Shown here one piece after another: positions 25,452-34,659 of a DNA stretch of 64,000 nt. Below the pieces are notes generated by a model that had not been told where the DNA came from, did no database searches, and saw only the letters and a program-made list of their open reading frames with translations. This DNA comes from an uncultured Oscillospiraceae bacterium (lineage in GTDB: Bacteria > Bacillota > Clostridia > Oscillospirales > Ruminococcaceae): NCBI GenBank assembly GCA_910584715.1, contig CAJUAN010000001.1, forward strand, positions 144,186 through 208,185, read 5' to 3'. Position numbers and translations under genes: made by a program. Positions within the stretch are counted from its first letter, which is position 1. Every line of letters starts with the position of its first letter.

Positions 25452-28283
25452 TTAACTTTTTTTCAGCATTTTTTTCAGGTATTTGCCGGTGTAGGATTCT
25501 TTGCATGTGGCGATCTCTTCGGGAGTGCCGCACTTGACGACGGTACCGCCGCCGTCTCCTCCCTCGGGACCTAAGTCAATGATGTAGTCGGCGCATTTGA
25601 TAACGTCAAGATTGTGTTCGATAACGAGAATGGTATTTCCCGTGTCCGCAAGGGACTGCAAAACCTCGACCAGCTTGTGTACATCGGCGGTGTGCAGTCC
25701 GGTAGTAGGTTCGTCAAGAATGTAGATAGTACGTCCCGTGGCGCGCTTGGAAAGCTCCGTTGCAAGCTTGACGCGCTGAGCTTCTCCTCCCGAGAGAGTG
25801 GTTGCGGGCTGACCTATCTTGATGTACCCCAGACCAACGTCCTGCAAGGTTTGAAGCTTGCGGGCAAGCTTTGGGATATTGGCGAAAAATTCCGCACCCT
25901 CGTCAACGGTCATCTCCAGTACATCGTATATGGACTTGCCCTTGTAGTGAACGTCAAGAGTCTCGCGGTTATAGCGCTGCCCCTTGCAGACCTCGCAGGG
26001 GACGTATACGTCTGGCAGGAAGTGCATTTCTATTTTGATGATACCGTCGCCCTCGCAGGCTTCGCAGCGTCCGCCCTTGACGTTGAAAGAAAAACGTCCG
26101 CTGGAGTAGCCTTTCATTTTCGCGTCGTTGGTATTAGCAAAAAGGTCGCGGATATCGGTGAAAAGTCCCGTGTAGGTGGCGGGATTGGAGCGCGGCGTTC
26201 TTCCTATGGGGGACTGGTCGATAGCTATTACCTTGTCAAGGTTTTCAAGACCCTCCATACGCTCGAAGCTTCCCGGGCGAATTTTGGCGCGGTTGAGCTT
26301 TCCCGCAAGATGCTTGTAGATTATCTCGTTAACCAGCGAGGATTTTCCGCTTCCCGAAACTCCCGTAACGCAGGTAAAAGTTCCCAGAGGTATGGAAACG
26401 TTTATGTTTTTCAGGTTGTGCTCGGACGCGCCTATAACGTCAAGAGCAAAGCCGTTTCCTGTGCGCCGTTCATCGGGGACGGGAATAAACCGCTTGCCGC
26501 TCAGGTACTGTCCGGTAATTGATTTTTTACAGGCCTTGATATCGTCTACCGTACCTGTGCATATTACCTCTCCGCCGTTTACTCCGGCGTAGGGACCTAT
26601 GTCAACGATATAGTCGGCGGCGTACATGGTGTCCTCGTCATGCTCTACAACAATAAGAGTATTGCCCAGGTCGCGGAGACGCTTCAGGGTGGCTATCAGC
26701 TTGTTGTTGTCGCGCTGGTGCAGACCTATGGAGGGCTCGTCCAGAATATAGAGCACGCCCATAAGTGAGGAGCCTATTTGGGTGGCGAGACGTATGCGCT
26801 GGCTCTCGCCGCCGCTGAGAGTTCCCGCGGAACGGGACAGGGTAAGGTATTCCAGTCCCACGCTTTTGAGGAATCCCAGACGGGACTTTATTTCCTTGAC
26901 TATCTGACCGCTTATCATTTTGTCGCGCTTTGAAAGCTCCAGACCGTTTATGAAGTCCGCGCAGTCGTTAACGGAAAGATTGCAAAGCTCGGAAATATTT
27001 TTTCCCCCAACGGTAACCGCAAGGCTCTCCTTTTTCAGCCTGTGACCGTGACAGTCGGGACAGGGCGTTTCGGTCATGCAGTCCTCGATCTCGTTTTTGC
27101 TGAACTCGGAATTGGTGTCACGGTAACGTCTTTCCATGTTGGGAATAATTCCCTCAAAGGGCTGATAGTAGACCCCTCCGCCGTACTCGGTGGAGCGGTG
27201 CAGCTTTAGCTTAACGCCGTCCGTACCGTACAGTATCGCGTCTACAGCTTCTTTCGGCAGGTCTTTTACCGGCGTGTCGAGGGATACCCCGTAGTATTGG
27301 GCGATGCCCTTGAAGTACATCATAGCGATGGAACTCTCGTCGGTAGTCGCCCAGCCCATGGCCTTTACAGCCCCCTGCCTTATGGACAGGTCCTTGTTGG
27401 GTATTATAAGGTCGGGGTCGATCTTGCGGAACACACCCAGACCGGTACACTTGGCGCAGGCCCCGAAAGGATTGTTGAAGGAAAACATTCTGGGGGCAAG
27501 CTCGTCAATGGAAACCCCGTGCTCGGGACAGGCGTAATTCTGGGAGAAAAGCATTTCCTCGCCGTCAACAACGTCGGCGATAACAAGTCCGCCGGAAATT
27601 GCCGCGACGGTCTCAACGCTGTCCGCAAGACGGTTTTCAATGCCCTCCTTGATAACAAGACGGTCAATGACTATCTCAATGCTGTGCTTTTTGTTTTTTT
27701 CAAGCTTTATTTCCTCGGAAAGGTCGTAGATTATGCCGTCCGCGCGAATACGCACATATCCCGCCTTACGTGCCCGTTCTATCTCCTTTGTATGTTCACC
27801 CTTGCGTCCTCTTATAACCGGAGCAAGAAGCTGTATTTTTGTATTTGCCGGAAGCTCCATTATCCTGTCGACTATCTGATCCACGGTCTGCTGCTTTATC
27901 TCACGTCCGCATACGGGGCAGTGGGGTATGCCGATCCGCGCGTACAGAAGACGGAGGTAATCGTAAATTTCCGTTACCGTACCCACAGTGGAGCGGGGGT
28001 TCTTGGAGGTGGTCTTTTGGTCGATGGAGATAGCGGGAGAAAGCCCCTCAATGCTGTCTACATCGGGTTTTTCCATTTGTCCGAGAAACATTCTCGCGTA
28101 TGAGGAAAGACTTTCCATATAGCGTCTCTGACCGTCCGCGTAAATAGTGTCGAACGCAAGAGAGGATTTTCCCGAGCCGGACAGACCCGTCATGACAATG
28201 AGCTTATCGCGGGGTATCTCGAGATTAATGTTTTTCAAATTATGTTCCCGCGCACCTTTTATAGTGATCTTATCAATAGGCAT
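25452..28283 (-). CDS. uvrA: Excinuclease ABC subunit A
   Basis: DNA-damage recognition ATPase of nucleotide excision repair; it loads UvrB at lesions. The 943 residues carry two ABC ATPase modules: Walker A GLSGSGKSSLAFDT near residue 33 and GVSGSGKSSLVNEI near 643, signatures LSGGESQRIRLA and LSGGEAQRVKLA, and Walker B LYILDEPSIGLHQRD and IYILDEPTTGLHTAD. Zinc-binding cysteines appear in CPVCGREI and in CEACEGDGI with CEVCKGQRYN. AAAGGAA precedes ATG. It is the last gene of the radC-uvrB-GNAT-uvrA group. Confidence 0.98.
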   Translation of the reverse strand: MPIDKITIKGAREHNLKNINLEIPRDKLIVMTGLSGSGKSSLAFDTIYADGQRRYMESLSSYARMFLGQMEKPDVDSIEGLSPAISIDQKTTSKNPRSTVGTVTEIYDYLRLLYARIGIPHCPVCGREIKQQTVDQIVDRIMELPANTKIQLLAPVIRGRKGEHTKEIERARKAGYVRIRADGIIYDLSEEIKLEKNKKHSIEIVIDRLVIKEGIENRLADSVETVAAISGGLVIADVVDGEEMLFSQNYACPEHGVSIDELAPRMFSFNNPFGACAKCTGLGVFRKIDPDLIIPNKDLSIRQGAVKAMGWATTDESSIAMMYFKGIAQYYGVSLDTPVKDLPKEAVDAILYGTDGVKLKLHRSTEYGGGVYYQPFEGIIPNMERRYRDTNSEFSKNEIEDCMTETPCPDCHGHRLKKESLAVTVGGKNISELCNLSVNDCADFINGLELSKRDKMISGQIVKEIKSRLGFLKSVGLEYLTLSRSAGTLSGGESQRIRLATQIGSSLMGVLYILDEPSIGLHQRDNNKLIATLKRLRDLGNTLIVVEHDEDTMYAADYIVDIGPYAGVNGGEVICTGTVDDIKACKKSITGQYLSGKRFIPVPDERRTGNGFALDVIGASEHNLKNINVSIPLGTFTCVTGVSGSGKSSLVNEIIYKHLAGKLNRAKIRPGSFERMEGLENLDKVIAIDQSPIGRTPRSNPATYTGLFTDIRDLFANTNDAKMKGYSSGRFSFNVKGGRCEACEGDGIIKIEMHFLPDVYVPCEVCKGQRYNRETLDVHYKGKSIYDVLEMTVDEGAEFFANIPKLARKLQTLQDVGLGYIKIGQPATTLSGGEAQRVKLATELSKRATGRTIYILDEPTTGLHTADVHKLVEVLQSLADTGNTILVIEHNLDVIKCADYIIDLGPEGGDGGGTVVKCGTPEEIATCKESYTGKYLKKMLKKS

Positions 28284-28332
28284 TTTGTATACTTCCTTTC
28301 AGAAAATAGAGATTAAATAATAGAGAATAAAA

Positions 28333-28815
28333 TTATTGCTTAGTAAAATTACAGGCCATTATATATTCCTCGTCATTTTCACCGACAACTTTAAATCCGA
28401 CCTTTTTGTACATTTTCACAGCGTAATTGGCTTTCTGTACAGCCAGCGAAGCCTTTTTATAACCGCTTTCACGCAAAATGCCAAGCATTTTTATCAAAAG
28501 CTCCGTACCTATCCCGCGCCCGCGGTACTTCTTATAGAGCGATATCGCAAAGGACGGCGTTTCGTCGTCGATGTGTCCGTAATCGTTCATTATGCGCACC
28601 CATACCGCTCCGACTATTTTTCCGTTAATTTCGGCGACAAGACAGCGGTCGTCCGGGTGCTTCCCGAAGTCCTTAACGTAAACCTGAAGCTCGGCATTAT
28701 TTATTATTGACCGAGGCGGAGGTTCAGCGCCCTGCGGAACAAATATTGCTTCGTACAAAAAATCATCAAGCAAGTAATATTCCGTATTCGTGATTTCTCT
28801 TATAGTATGGTTCAT
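28333..28815 (-). CDS. GNAT-family N-acetyltransferase between uvrB and uvrA
   Basis: A 160-residue acetyltransferase with VAEINGKIVGAVWVRI, the acetyl-CoA loop YKKYRGRGIGTELLIKML, and ANYAVKMYKKVGFKVVGEND. The substrate is unknown. Its ATG follows the uvrB stop with no gap, and the ribosome site GAGAGGAA lies inside the uvrB 3' end, so it is translated as part of the repair operon. The uvrA start is 49 bases on. The insertion between uvrB and uvrA is uncommon. Confidence 0.86.
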   Translation of the reverse strand: MNHTIREITNTEYYLLDDFLYEAIFVPQGAEPPPRSIINNAELQVYVKDFGKHPDDRCLVAEINGKIVGAVWVRIMNDYGHIDDETPSFAISLYKKYRGRGIGTELLIKMLGILRESGYKKASLAVQKANYAVKMYKKVGFKVVGENDEEYIMACNFTKQ

Positions 28816-30825
28816 TTACTTTCCTCTCCGCTTGGGAAGCGCGCGGGGCGGCTTTCCCGCTTCTTTCAGTTCGTTTATCTTGTCGCGCAGATACGCCGCG
28901 TGCTCGAATTCCAAAATTTTTGCGGCGTTTTTCATTTCCTCCGTTAGCTTTTTGATCATAGCCTCACGCTCCTCGGGACTCATGCGCTTCTTTTTGGCAC
29001 TTTCGGTCTTTTGGTCGGTTTCGGCTCTTGTGGAGATTTCGATAACGTCGCGGATATCCTTAACAATAGTTTTCGGAGTGATACCGTTTTCTCTGTTGTA
29101 ATCCATTTGCAGTTTGCGGCGGCGTTCGGTCTCCATGATAGCGTTTTCCATGGACTTTGTTACCGAGTCTGCATACATTATTACCTGTCCGTTTGCGTTT
29201 CTCGCGGCACGTCCTATGGTCTGTATAAGGGAGCTTTCCGAACGGAGGAAGCCCTCCTTGTCCGCGTCCAGTATCGCTACAAGCGACACCTCGGGAATAT
29301 CAAGTCCTTCGCGGAGAAGGTTGATTCCCACCAGCACGTCGAACTCTCCCAGACGCAGGTCGCGGATAATTTCCATACGCTCGATAGTATCGATGTCATA
29401 ATGCAGATATCTGACCTTTACTTCCATTTTTTCGAGGTACGCCGTTAAGTCCTCCGCCATTTTTTTCGTAAGGGTTGTAACAAGTACACGTTCGTTTTTG
29501 GCGGTGCGCGCGTTTATTTCAAGGAGCAGGTCGTCTATCTGTCCCTCAACGGGCTTGACAATTATTTCGGGGTCAACAAGCCCTGTGGGACGAATTACCT
29601 GCTCAACGATCTGGGCGGACTTCTCCCGCTCAAAGGGTCCGGGCGTAGCCGAAACGAAGATCGCCTGATTAAGCTTGTCATAGAACTCGTCGAAGTTCAG
29701 CGGACGGTTGTCATACGCCGACGGCAAACGGAAACCGTAGTCAATAAGAGTCTTTTTTCGTCCGCGGTCGCCCGCGCTCATGGCGCGTACCTGGGGCAGG
29801 GAGACATGGCTCTCGTCCACTATCAGAAGAAAATCGTCGGGGAAGTGATCCAAAAGCGTGTATGGAATACTTCCCGGGGCGCGTCTTGCCAGTATTCGGG
29901 AGTAGTTCTCGATACCCTTGCAGAAGCCTATTTCCTGGAGCATTTCAATGTCGTAATTGGTACGCTGGGCAATGCGCTGGGCTTCGATCAGCATTTCGTT
30001 GTCCTTGAAATACTTGATACGCTCGTCAAGCTCCTGTTCTATTTCGGCAATTGCCTCCTGCATTCTGTCGCGGGAAATTACATAGTGTGAAGCGGGGTAT
30101 ATCGCAACGTGCGACAGAGTAGCAAGGACTTCTCCCGTGAGCGCCTTGAATTCGGTAATACGCTCTATCTCGTCCCCGAAAAATTCAATGCGTATGGCGT
30201 TCTCTGTCGAACCTGCGGGAAATATCTCAACGACGTCGCCGCGGACGCGGAATTTGTTTCTCACAAAGTTTATGTCATTCCGCTCGTACTGAATGCCTAC
30301 CAGTCTTGCGAGGAGCACTTCTCGTGACAACTCCATACCCTGACGCATGGAAATAACCATTGTACGGTAGTCTATAGGAGAGCCCAGGGAGTATATGCAT
30401 GATACCGAAGCCACGATGATAACGTCCCGCCTTTCGGCGAGAGCGGAGGTCGCCGAGTGCCGCAGCTTGTCTATCTCGTCGTTTACCGCCGAGTCCTTTT
30501 CGATGTAGCTGTCCGTTGAGGGGACGTATGCTTCCGGCTGGTAATAGTCGTAGTAGCTGACAAAATATTCCACGGCGTTTTCGGGAAAGAACTCCCTGAA
30601 TTCGGAGCAGAGCTGTGCCGCCAGAATTTTATTGTGGGCAAGAACCAGCGTAGGGCGGTTCACCCTCGCTATTACATTAGCCATTGTAAAGGTCTTTCCC
30701 GAGCCGGTAACTCCCATAAGGGACTGCTCTTTCATTCCGCTTTCAAGACCCTCCACAAGACTGTCGATAGCCTTTGGCTGGTCGCCCGACGGTGTATATT
30801 CGGAAACAAGCTTGAATTTATCCAT
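28816..30825 (-). CDS. uvrB: Excinuclease ABC subunit B
   Basis: Helicase-like damage-verification subunit of excision repair, 669 residues. Motifs are Walker A GVTGSGKTFTMANVIA, the beta-hairpin YYDYYQPEAYVP followed by DSYIEKDSAVNDEIDKLRHS, helicase VLVTTLTKKMAEDL, LVGINLLREGLDIPEVSLVA, QTIGRAARNANGQVIMYAD, and a C-terminal UVR domain (EEMKNAAKILEFEHAAYLRD) for UvrC contact. ATG 30825 follows AAAGGA at 7 bases; a start at 30846 would overlap radC and lacks support. uvrC is not in the window. Confidence 0.98.
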   Translation of the reverse strand: MDKFKLVSEYTPSGDQPKAIDSLVEGLESGMKEQSLMGVTGSGKTFTMANVIARVNRPTLVLAHNKILAAQLCSEFREFFPENAVEYFVSYYDYYQPEAYVPSTDSYIEKDSAVNDEIDKLRHSATSALAERRDVIIVASVSCIYSLGSPIDYRTMVISMRQGMELSREVLLARLVGIQYERNDINFVRNKFRVRGDVVEIFPAGSTENAIRIEFFGDEIERITEFKALTGEVLATLSHVAIYPASHYVISRDRMQEAIAEIEQELDERIKYFKDNEMLIEAQRIAQRTNYDIEMLQEIGFCKGIENYSRILARRAPGSIPYTLLDHFPDDFLLIVDESHVSLPQVRAMSAGDRGRKKTLIDYGFRLPSAYDNRPLNFDEFYDKLNQAIFVSATPGPFEREKSAQIVEQVIRPTGLVDPEIIVKPVEGQIDDLLLEINARTAKNERVLVTTLTKKMAEDLTAYLEKMEVKVRYLHYDIDTIERMEIIRDLRLGEFDVLVGINLLREGLDIPEVSLVAILDADKEGFLRSESSLIQTIGRAARNANGQVIMYADSVTKSMENAIMETERRRKLQMDYNRENGITPKTIVKDIRDVIEISTRAETDQKTESAKKKRMSPEEREAMIKKLTEEMKNAAKILEFEHAAYLRDKINELKEAGKPPRALPKRRGK

Positions 30826-30838
30826 ATGAACGTCCTTT

Positions 30839-31546
30839 CTACTCAAAAACGTTTATGTACGACATTTCCCGCATGGAAGCTGCGGAACGTTCCCCGACGA
30901 TGATGTGGTCGAGAAGCGTTACACCGAGAGACCTTAGTGAAGCGCTTATATATCTTGTTGAGGCGATATCCTCTTCCGACGGAGCAGGCAGACCCTTTGG
31001 GTGATTGTGCGCTATGACCACGTTTACCGACTTTGCCTTGAAGGTTTCCTCGACTATCCTGCGCATTTCAAAGGGCGACGAATTGGGGCTGCCCTCGGAA
31101 ATGAGCACGTTTGAAACTGCTCTAAGGTTGGAATCCAGACAGGCAAGCCTGAACTGCTCGTGGGTAAGTCCCACAAACTGCGGTCTGAAAAGCGTTTTGA
31201 GCTTATCCGTGTTATCGTACACTGTGCCGTCCGAACGCGAGTTGAAATATATAGGAAGAAAGCTCGGTATTATTTTAAAAAGCGTAGCCGTATTTTCCGA
31301 TATGCCTTTTACTGACATAAGTTCCTCAAAGCTTGCGTCCATTATACCGGCGATACTGCCGAATTTGTTTATAAGAACGTGCGCAAGCTCATTGGTGTCT
31401 ATTCTGGGACAGGTGTAAAACAGCAGCAGTTCTATTATTTGGTGCTCGTTAAAATCGCTGAAGCCGCTTTTTCTGAAGCGTTCCCGCATTCTTGCGCGGT
31501 GTCCCTCATGCAGATTGACTTTTTTATCCTTTTTTTCTTCGCTCAT
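30839..31546 (-). CDS. radC: RadC/JAMM-domain protein
   Basis: A 235-residue member of the RadC family, historically linked to repair but of unknown biochemical activity. A helix-hairpin-helix-like part (LINKFGSIAGIMDASFEELM, VKGISENTATLFKII) is followed by the JAMM metalloprotease-like domain with IAHNHPKGLPAPSEED, where the HxH and distal Asp are intact, then LGVTLLDHIIVGE. GGAG stands 8 bases before ATG 31546; the adjacent GTG 31549 is less well spaced. It is the first gene of the repair cluster and ends 13 bases before uvrB. Confidence 0.92.
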   Translation of the reverse strand: MSEEKKDKKVNLHEGHRARMRERFRKSGFSDFNEHQIIELLLFYTCPRIDTNELAHVLINKFGSIAGIMDASFEELMSVKGISENTATLFKIIPSFLPIYFNSRSDGTVYDNTDKLKTLFRPQFVGLTHEQFRLACLDSNLRAVSNVLISEGSPNSSPFEMRRIVEETFKAKSVNVVIAHNHPKGLPAPSEEDIASTRYISASLRSLGVTLLDHIIVGERSAASMREMSYINVFE

Positions 31547-31703
31547 CACGGATTCTCCATTTTGTATTTTTGCTATAAAACAAACGTTTCTACTATTATA
31601 CTACAAAATTTTATTTTTGAAAAGATGTTTTTTAAAAAAAATTATGTTATAATGATAATTAGTACATTTGACCATATTTTTACCGAAATGAGTGATTTAA
31701 TTA

Positions 31704-32651
31704 GTGAAAGAATTTATTATAAACCACAACGATTCCGGTCAGCGGCTGGACAGGTTTGTACTGAAAGCTGTACCGCGTCTTCCCCAAAGCATGATGTACA
31801 AGGCGATAAGGAACAAGCGCATCAAGCTTAATGGCAGGCGCGCGGAGATATCCTCCCGTCTCTGCGAGGGAGATACCGTTCAGATGTACCTGAATGACGA
31901 GTTCTTCGATTCAGTTCCGGAAACCGAGTTTATGTCGGTAAGCTCCGCCTTGAATATTATTTACGAGGACGACAACATAATGCTTCTGGACAAGAAAAAC
32001 GGCATGGTAGTCCACGAGGACGACGACAATACCGCCGATACGCTTATCAACCGTGTGAAGCGTTATCTTTATGAGAAAGGAGAGTACGACCCCGGCGCGG
32101 AAAACAGCTTTGCTCCCGCGCTGTGCAACCGTCTCGACAGAAACACCGGAGGGATAGTTATTGCCGCGAAAAATGCCGAGTCCCTGAGGATACTCAATCA
32201 GAAAATCAGGGACAGGGAAATAGAAAAATATTACCTTTGCGTAACCGTGGGAGTGCCTCCCAAAAGGGCGGATACCGTTACCGCTTATCTTGAAAAGGAC
32301 TCAGCTTCAAATACGGTTAAGGTCACTGACAGAAAGAGCGGTACCAACAAAACCATTGTGACAAGCTACAGGATCATACGGGACAACGGCAGCCTTGCTC
32401 TTGTTGAAATAAAGCTGGGTACGGGGCGCACTCACCAGATACGGGCGCATATGGCTCATATAGGCTGTCCGCTGCTGGGAGACGGCAAATATGGAATAAA
32501 CAGGATAAACAGGGAATATAAAGTAAAGACGCAGGCTTTGTATTCCTACAGGCTGAAATTTGCTTTTTCTTCGGAGAGCGGCTGCCTTGACTATCTTGAC
32601 GGCAGAGAGTTCCGTGCGGACAAGGTGTGGTTCGAGGATATGTTTTTGTGA
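31704..32651 (+). CDS. RluA-family 23S rRNA pseudouridine synthase
   Basis: Converts uridine to pseudouridine in structured RNA, most likely 23S rRNA. The 315 residues have an N-terminal S4 domain (GQRLDRFVLKAVPRLPQSMM) and a catalytic domain with IIYEDDNIMLLDKKNGMVVH, the active-site Asp in NRLDRNTGGIVIAAK, and ELKYYL-like EIEKYYLCVTVG and GRTHQIRAHMAHIGCPLLGD. The usual HRLD reads NRLD here, a variant also common in Firmicutes as I recall. The start is GTG 31704; the ribosome site is weak. It is transcribed divergently from radC. Confidence 0.9.
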   Translation: MKEFIINHNDSGQRLDRFVLKAVPRLPQSMMYKAIRNKRIKLNGRRAEISSRLCEGDTVQMYLNDEFFDSVPETEFMSVSSALNIIYEDDNIMLLDKKNGMVVHEDDDNTADTLINRVKRYLYEKGEYDPGAENSFAPALCNRLDRNTGGIVIAAKNAESLRILNQKIRDREIEKYYLCVTVGVPPKRADTVTAYLEKDSASNTVKVTDRKSGTNKTIVTSYRIIRDNGSLALVEIKLGTGRTHQIRAHMAHIGCPLLGDGKYGINRINREYKVKTQALYSYRLKFAFSSESGCLDYLDGREFRADKVWFEDMFL

Positions 32652-32762
32652 CCCGGCGGCAGAGGGGCAAATGTCCGCAAACGGTATAGCTGTCCGGATT
32701 TACAGGAAATTACATATATGTTGATAATTTATCGAATTTTTATATATTTTTATATGAAATAC

Positions 32763-32792
32763 TTGCAATGCTGCCGTGGTTTGTGGTATAAT
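32763..32792 (+). promoter_or_regulatory. Promoter of the PHP-domain gene
   Basis: TTGCAA (32763-32768), an 18-base spacer and TATAAT (32787-32792), with the start codon 31 bases further. Confidence 0.7.
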
Positions 32793-32823
32793 TAATTTAA
32801 CTGAAATCAAAGGAGATGAAGAT

Positions 32824-33663
32824 ATGATCGGCGACCTGCACTGTCACACCAAGCTGTCGGACGGCTCCCTCGGAATAGAGGATATAATCGTTCAGGCTAA
32901 AAGGACAGGGATAGATTTTATTTCCATTACCGACCATGACACCATGTCGTCCGTCTCAAGAGCAAAGGTGCTCGGCGAGCGATACGGCGTTCAGGTGCTG
33001 CCGGGAGTGGAGCTTTCCGCATGGGATAAATCACGGAACCGGAAGGTACATATCCTGTGCTATGCCCCGCGCAAGCCCGACCGCCTTGAGGGCGTTTGCA
33101 TGAAAGCCTGCGAGATACGCAAGGCGTGCGCAAGGGAAATGGTCGAGAACGTTATGAAGCTGTACCCAATTACCGTTGAAAGCGTTCTGAAATATGCTAC
33201 AGGCTCCAAAAGTATCTTCAAGCAGCATATAATGCACGCTCTTATAGATTACGGTTATACCACAGAGTTTTACGGCGAGCTTAACGACGAACTTTTCAAC
33301 CTGAAAAGCGGCACCTGCATTGTGGAACGGGAGTACCCCGACGTTAACTTTGTCCTTGATCTGATACATTCCGCAAGAGGAGTAGCCGTTATGGCTCACC
33401 CTGTTTACTATGATTCCCTTGAGCTTCTTGAGGAGCTTGCCGCAAAGGGCAAGATAGACGGCGTTGAGGCGTACCACTATACTGCGAACGACGAACAGAA
33501 GAAGCAGATACTTGACATTGCGAAAAAGTACAATCTTATAGTTACCGGAGGCTCGGATTTCCACGGGCTTTACAATGCGTACCCGACGCATATCGGCAGC
33601 AGCACTACCGATAAGGAAAATATTGACAGGATAATAAAGCTTGCCAATAAAAAGGAAAAATAA
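32824..33663 (+). CDS. PHP-domain phosphoesterase
   Basis: A 279-residue metal-dependent phosphoesterase of the PHP superfamily, close to the YciV/RNase AM type that hydrolyses phosphoester bonds of nucleotides or short RNA. The metal ligands are visible in order: DLHCHTKLSDGS, SITDHDTMSS, LPGVELSAW, MAHPVYYDS and GGSDFHG. The exact substrate is unknown. ATG 32824 follows AAAGGAG at 8 bases; 16 upstream codons lie in the promoter. The unknown gene starts 32 bases downstream, probably on the same transcript. Confidence 0.9.
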   Translation: MIGDLHCHTKLSDGSLGIEDIIVQAKRTGIDFISITDHDTMSSVSRAKVLGERYGVQVLPGVELSAWDKSRNRKVHILCYAPRKPDRLEGVCMKACEIRKACAREMVENVMKLYPITVESVLKYATGSKSIFKQHIMHALIDYGYTTEFYGELNDELFNLKSGTCIVEREYPDVNFVLDLIHSARGVAVMAHPVYYDSLELLEELAAKGKIDGVEAYHYTANDEQKKQILDIAKKYNLIVTGGSDFHGLYNAYPTHIGSSTTDKENIDRIIKLANKKEK

Positions 33664-33695
33664 TTTAGACGGTATAACTTTAGGAGGACTTTGAC

Positions 33696-34631
33696 ATGGA
33701 AACACAAATCGGCACACACATTCAGATACGCAGCTCTTTCAGCGGAGGAAAAGGCGCTTATGTCTCCAAAACTGTTGATACAAATTCCGCAAAAGTGCGG
33801 AATGCAAATACTGACACGTTTACGCGGTCGCTGCCGGAGGCAGATTATTGCAGCAGCGATGAGTATAAAAAGCTTAGGGAATTCGGTGAAAGCTGTAAAA
33901 AAGCCGTACCCATGAATCTTAAATGGTATAAGTTGGAGTCGGACTCTCCCGAGGGCAGAACCAAGCTCAATTTTGAATTTTTAGACGACATAACCAAACC
34001 TATGAGAGAAAATTTTTCGTCCGCTCTTGAAAAAGCGGGAGTCCCAAAAGATGTGACTTTTGAATTTGATCATGACATCAGTGCCCATAAGGGAACAATT
34101 ACCAAAATATCCGATGAGAATTACCGCGAAAGTGTTGAATCGGTGATTAATAATTTTAAATTGGGAATGTCTTTTACTGCTTTTGCATCAAGAGTTATGA
34201 ACGGATATATTTCCTCGGCGTACTATCCTTCAGTGGCAAGCAACCTTAAAAGCTGTTACGGACAGGATATAGCCGACCTCTTTATTGACGGGAACGGCAA
34301 TCTCTGCGGCGCAAATGAAAATCTTCAAAAGGCGATTGAAGCCTCAAAAATAGGCGAGGAGTTTTCCCCCGACCCTCATCATCGGTTCCCTGCAAAAAAT
34401 ATTGAGGGCATAGTCAAGCTTTTGATTTCGGACGAAAATATTACGCCGAATGTTTCTCACATGGGGTATGACGGCGAAAGCATTTATACCGACGACGGCG
34501 AGTTCAGGTTCGGAAAAGACTTTGACCCTGATTTGTTCGGAGAGGAGAAATACGTAATGAGAGGATCAATATCATTGTATATTGGTCATGCTTATGACCG
34601 CTGGTTCAAAGATCATGAAAAATTTTATTAA
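33696..34631 (+). CDS. Protein of unknown function, paralogue A
   Basis: A 311-residue protein without signal peptide or membrane segments. I do not recognise its family. It is clearly homologous to the minus-strand protein at 37647-38534: shared blocks include FEFDHDISAHKGTITKISDE against FKFDYDVNSGEAKITEISDE, CYGQDIADL against CFGQDISEL, and FPAKNIEGIVKLLISDENIT with NVSHM against FPSKKLASVVKSVISDKSVG with NVSHM. The N-terminus is variable, Ser/Thr-rich and probably disordered. AGGAGG precedes ATG. Both copies seem to be soluble cytoplasmic proteins, or proteins exported without a classical signal. Confidence 0.7.
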   Translation: METQIGTHIQIRSSFSGGKGAYVSKTVDTNSAKVRNANTDTFTRSLPEADYCSSDEYKKLREFGESCKKAVPMNLKWYKLESDSPEGRTKLNFEFLDDITKPMRENFSSALEKAGVPKDVTFEFDHDISAHKGTITKISDENYRESVESVINNFKLGMSFTAFASRVMNGYISSAYYPSVASNLKSCYGQDIADLFIDGNGNLCGANENLQKAIEASKIGEEFSPDPHHRFPAKNIEGIVKLLISDENITPNVSHMGYDGESIYTDDGEFRFGKDFDPDLFGEEKYVMRGSISLYIGHAYDRWFKDHEKFY

Positions 34632-34659
34632 TAATTAAATACAGAAAGAAGTCTAAACA

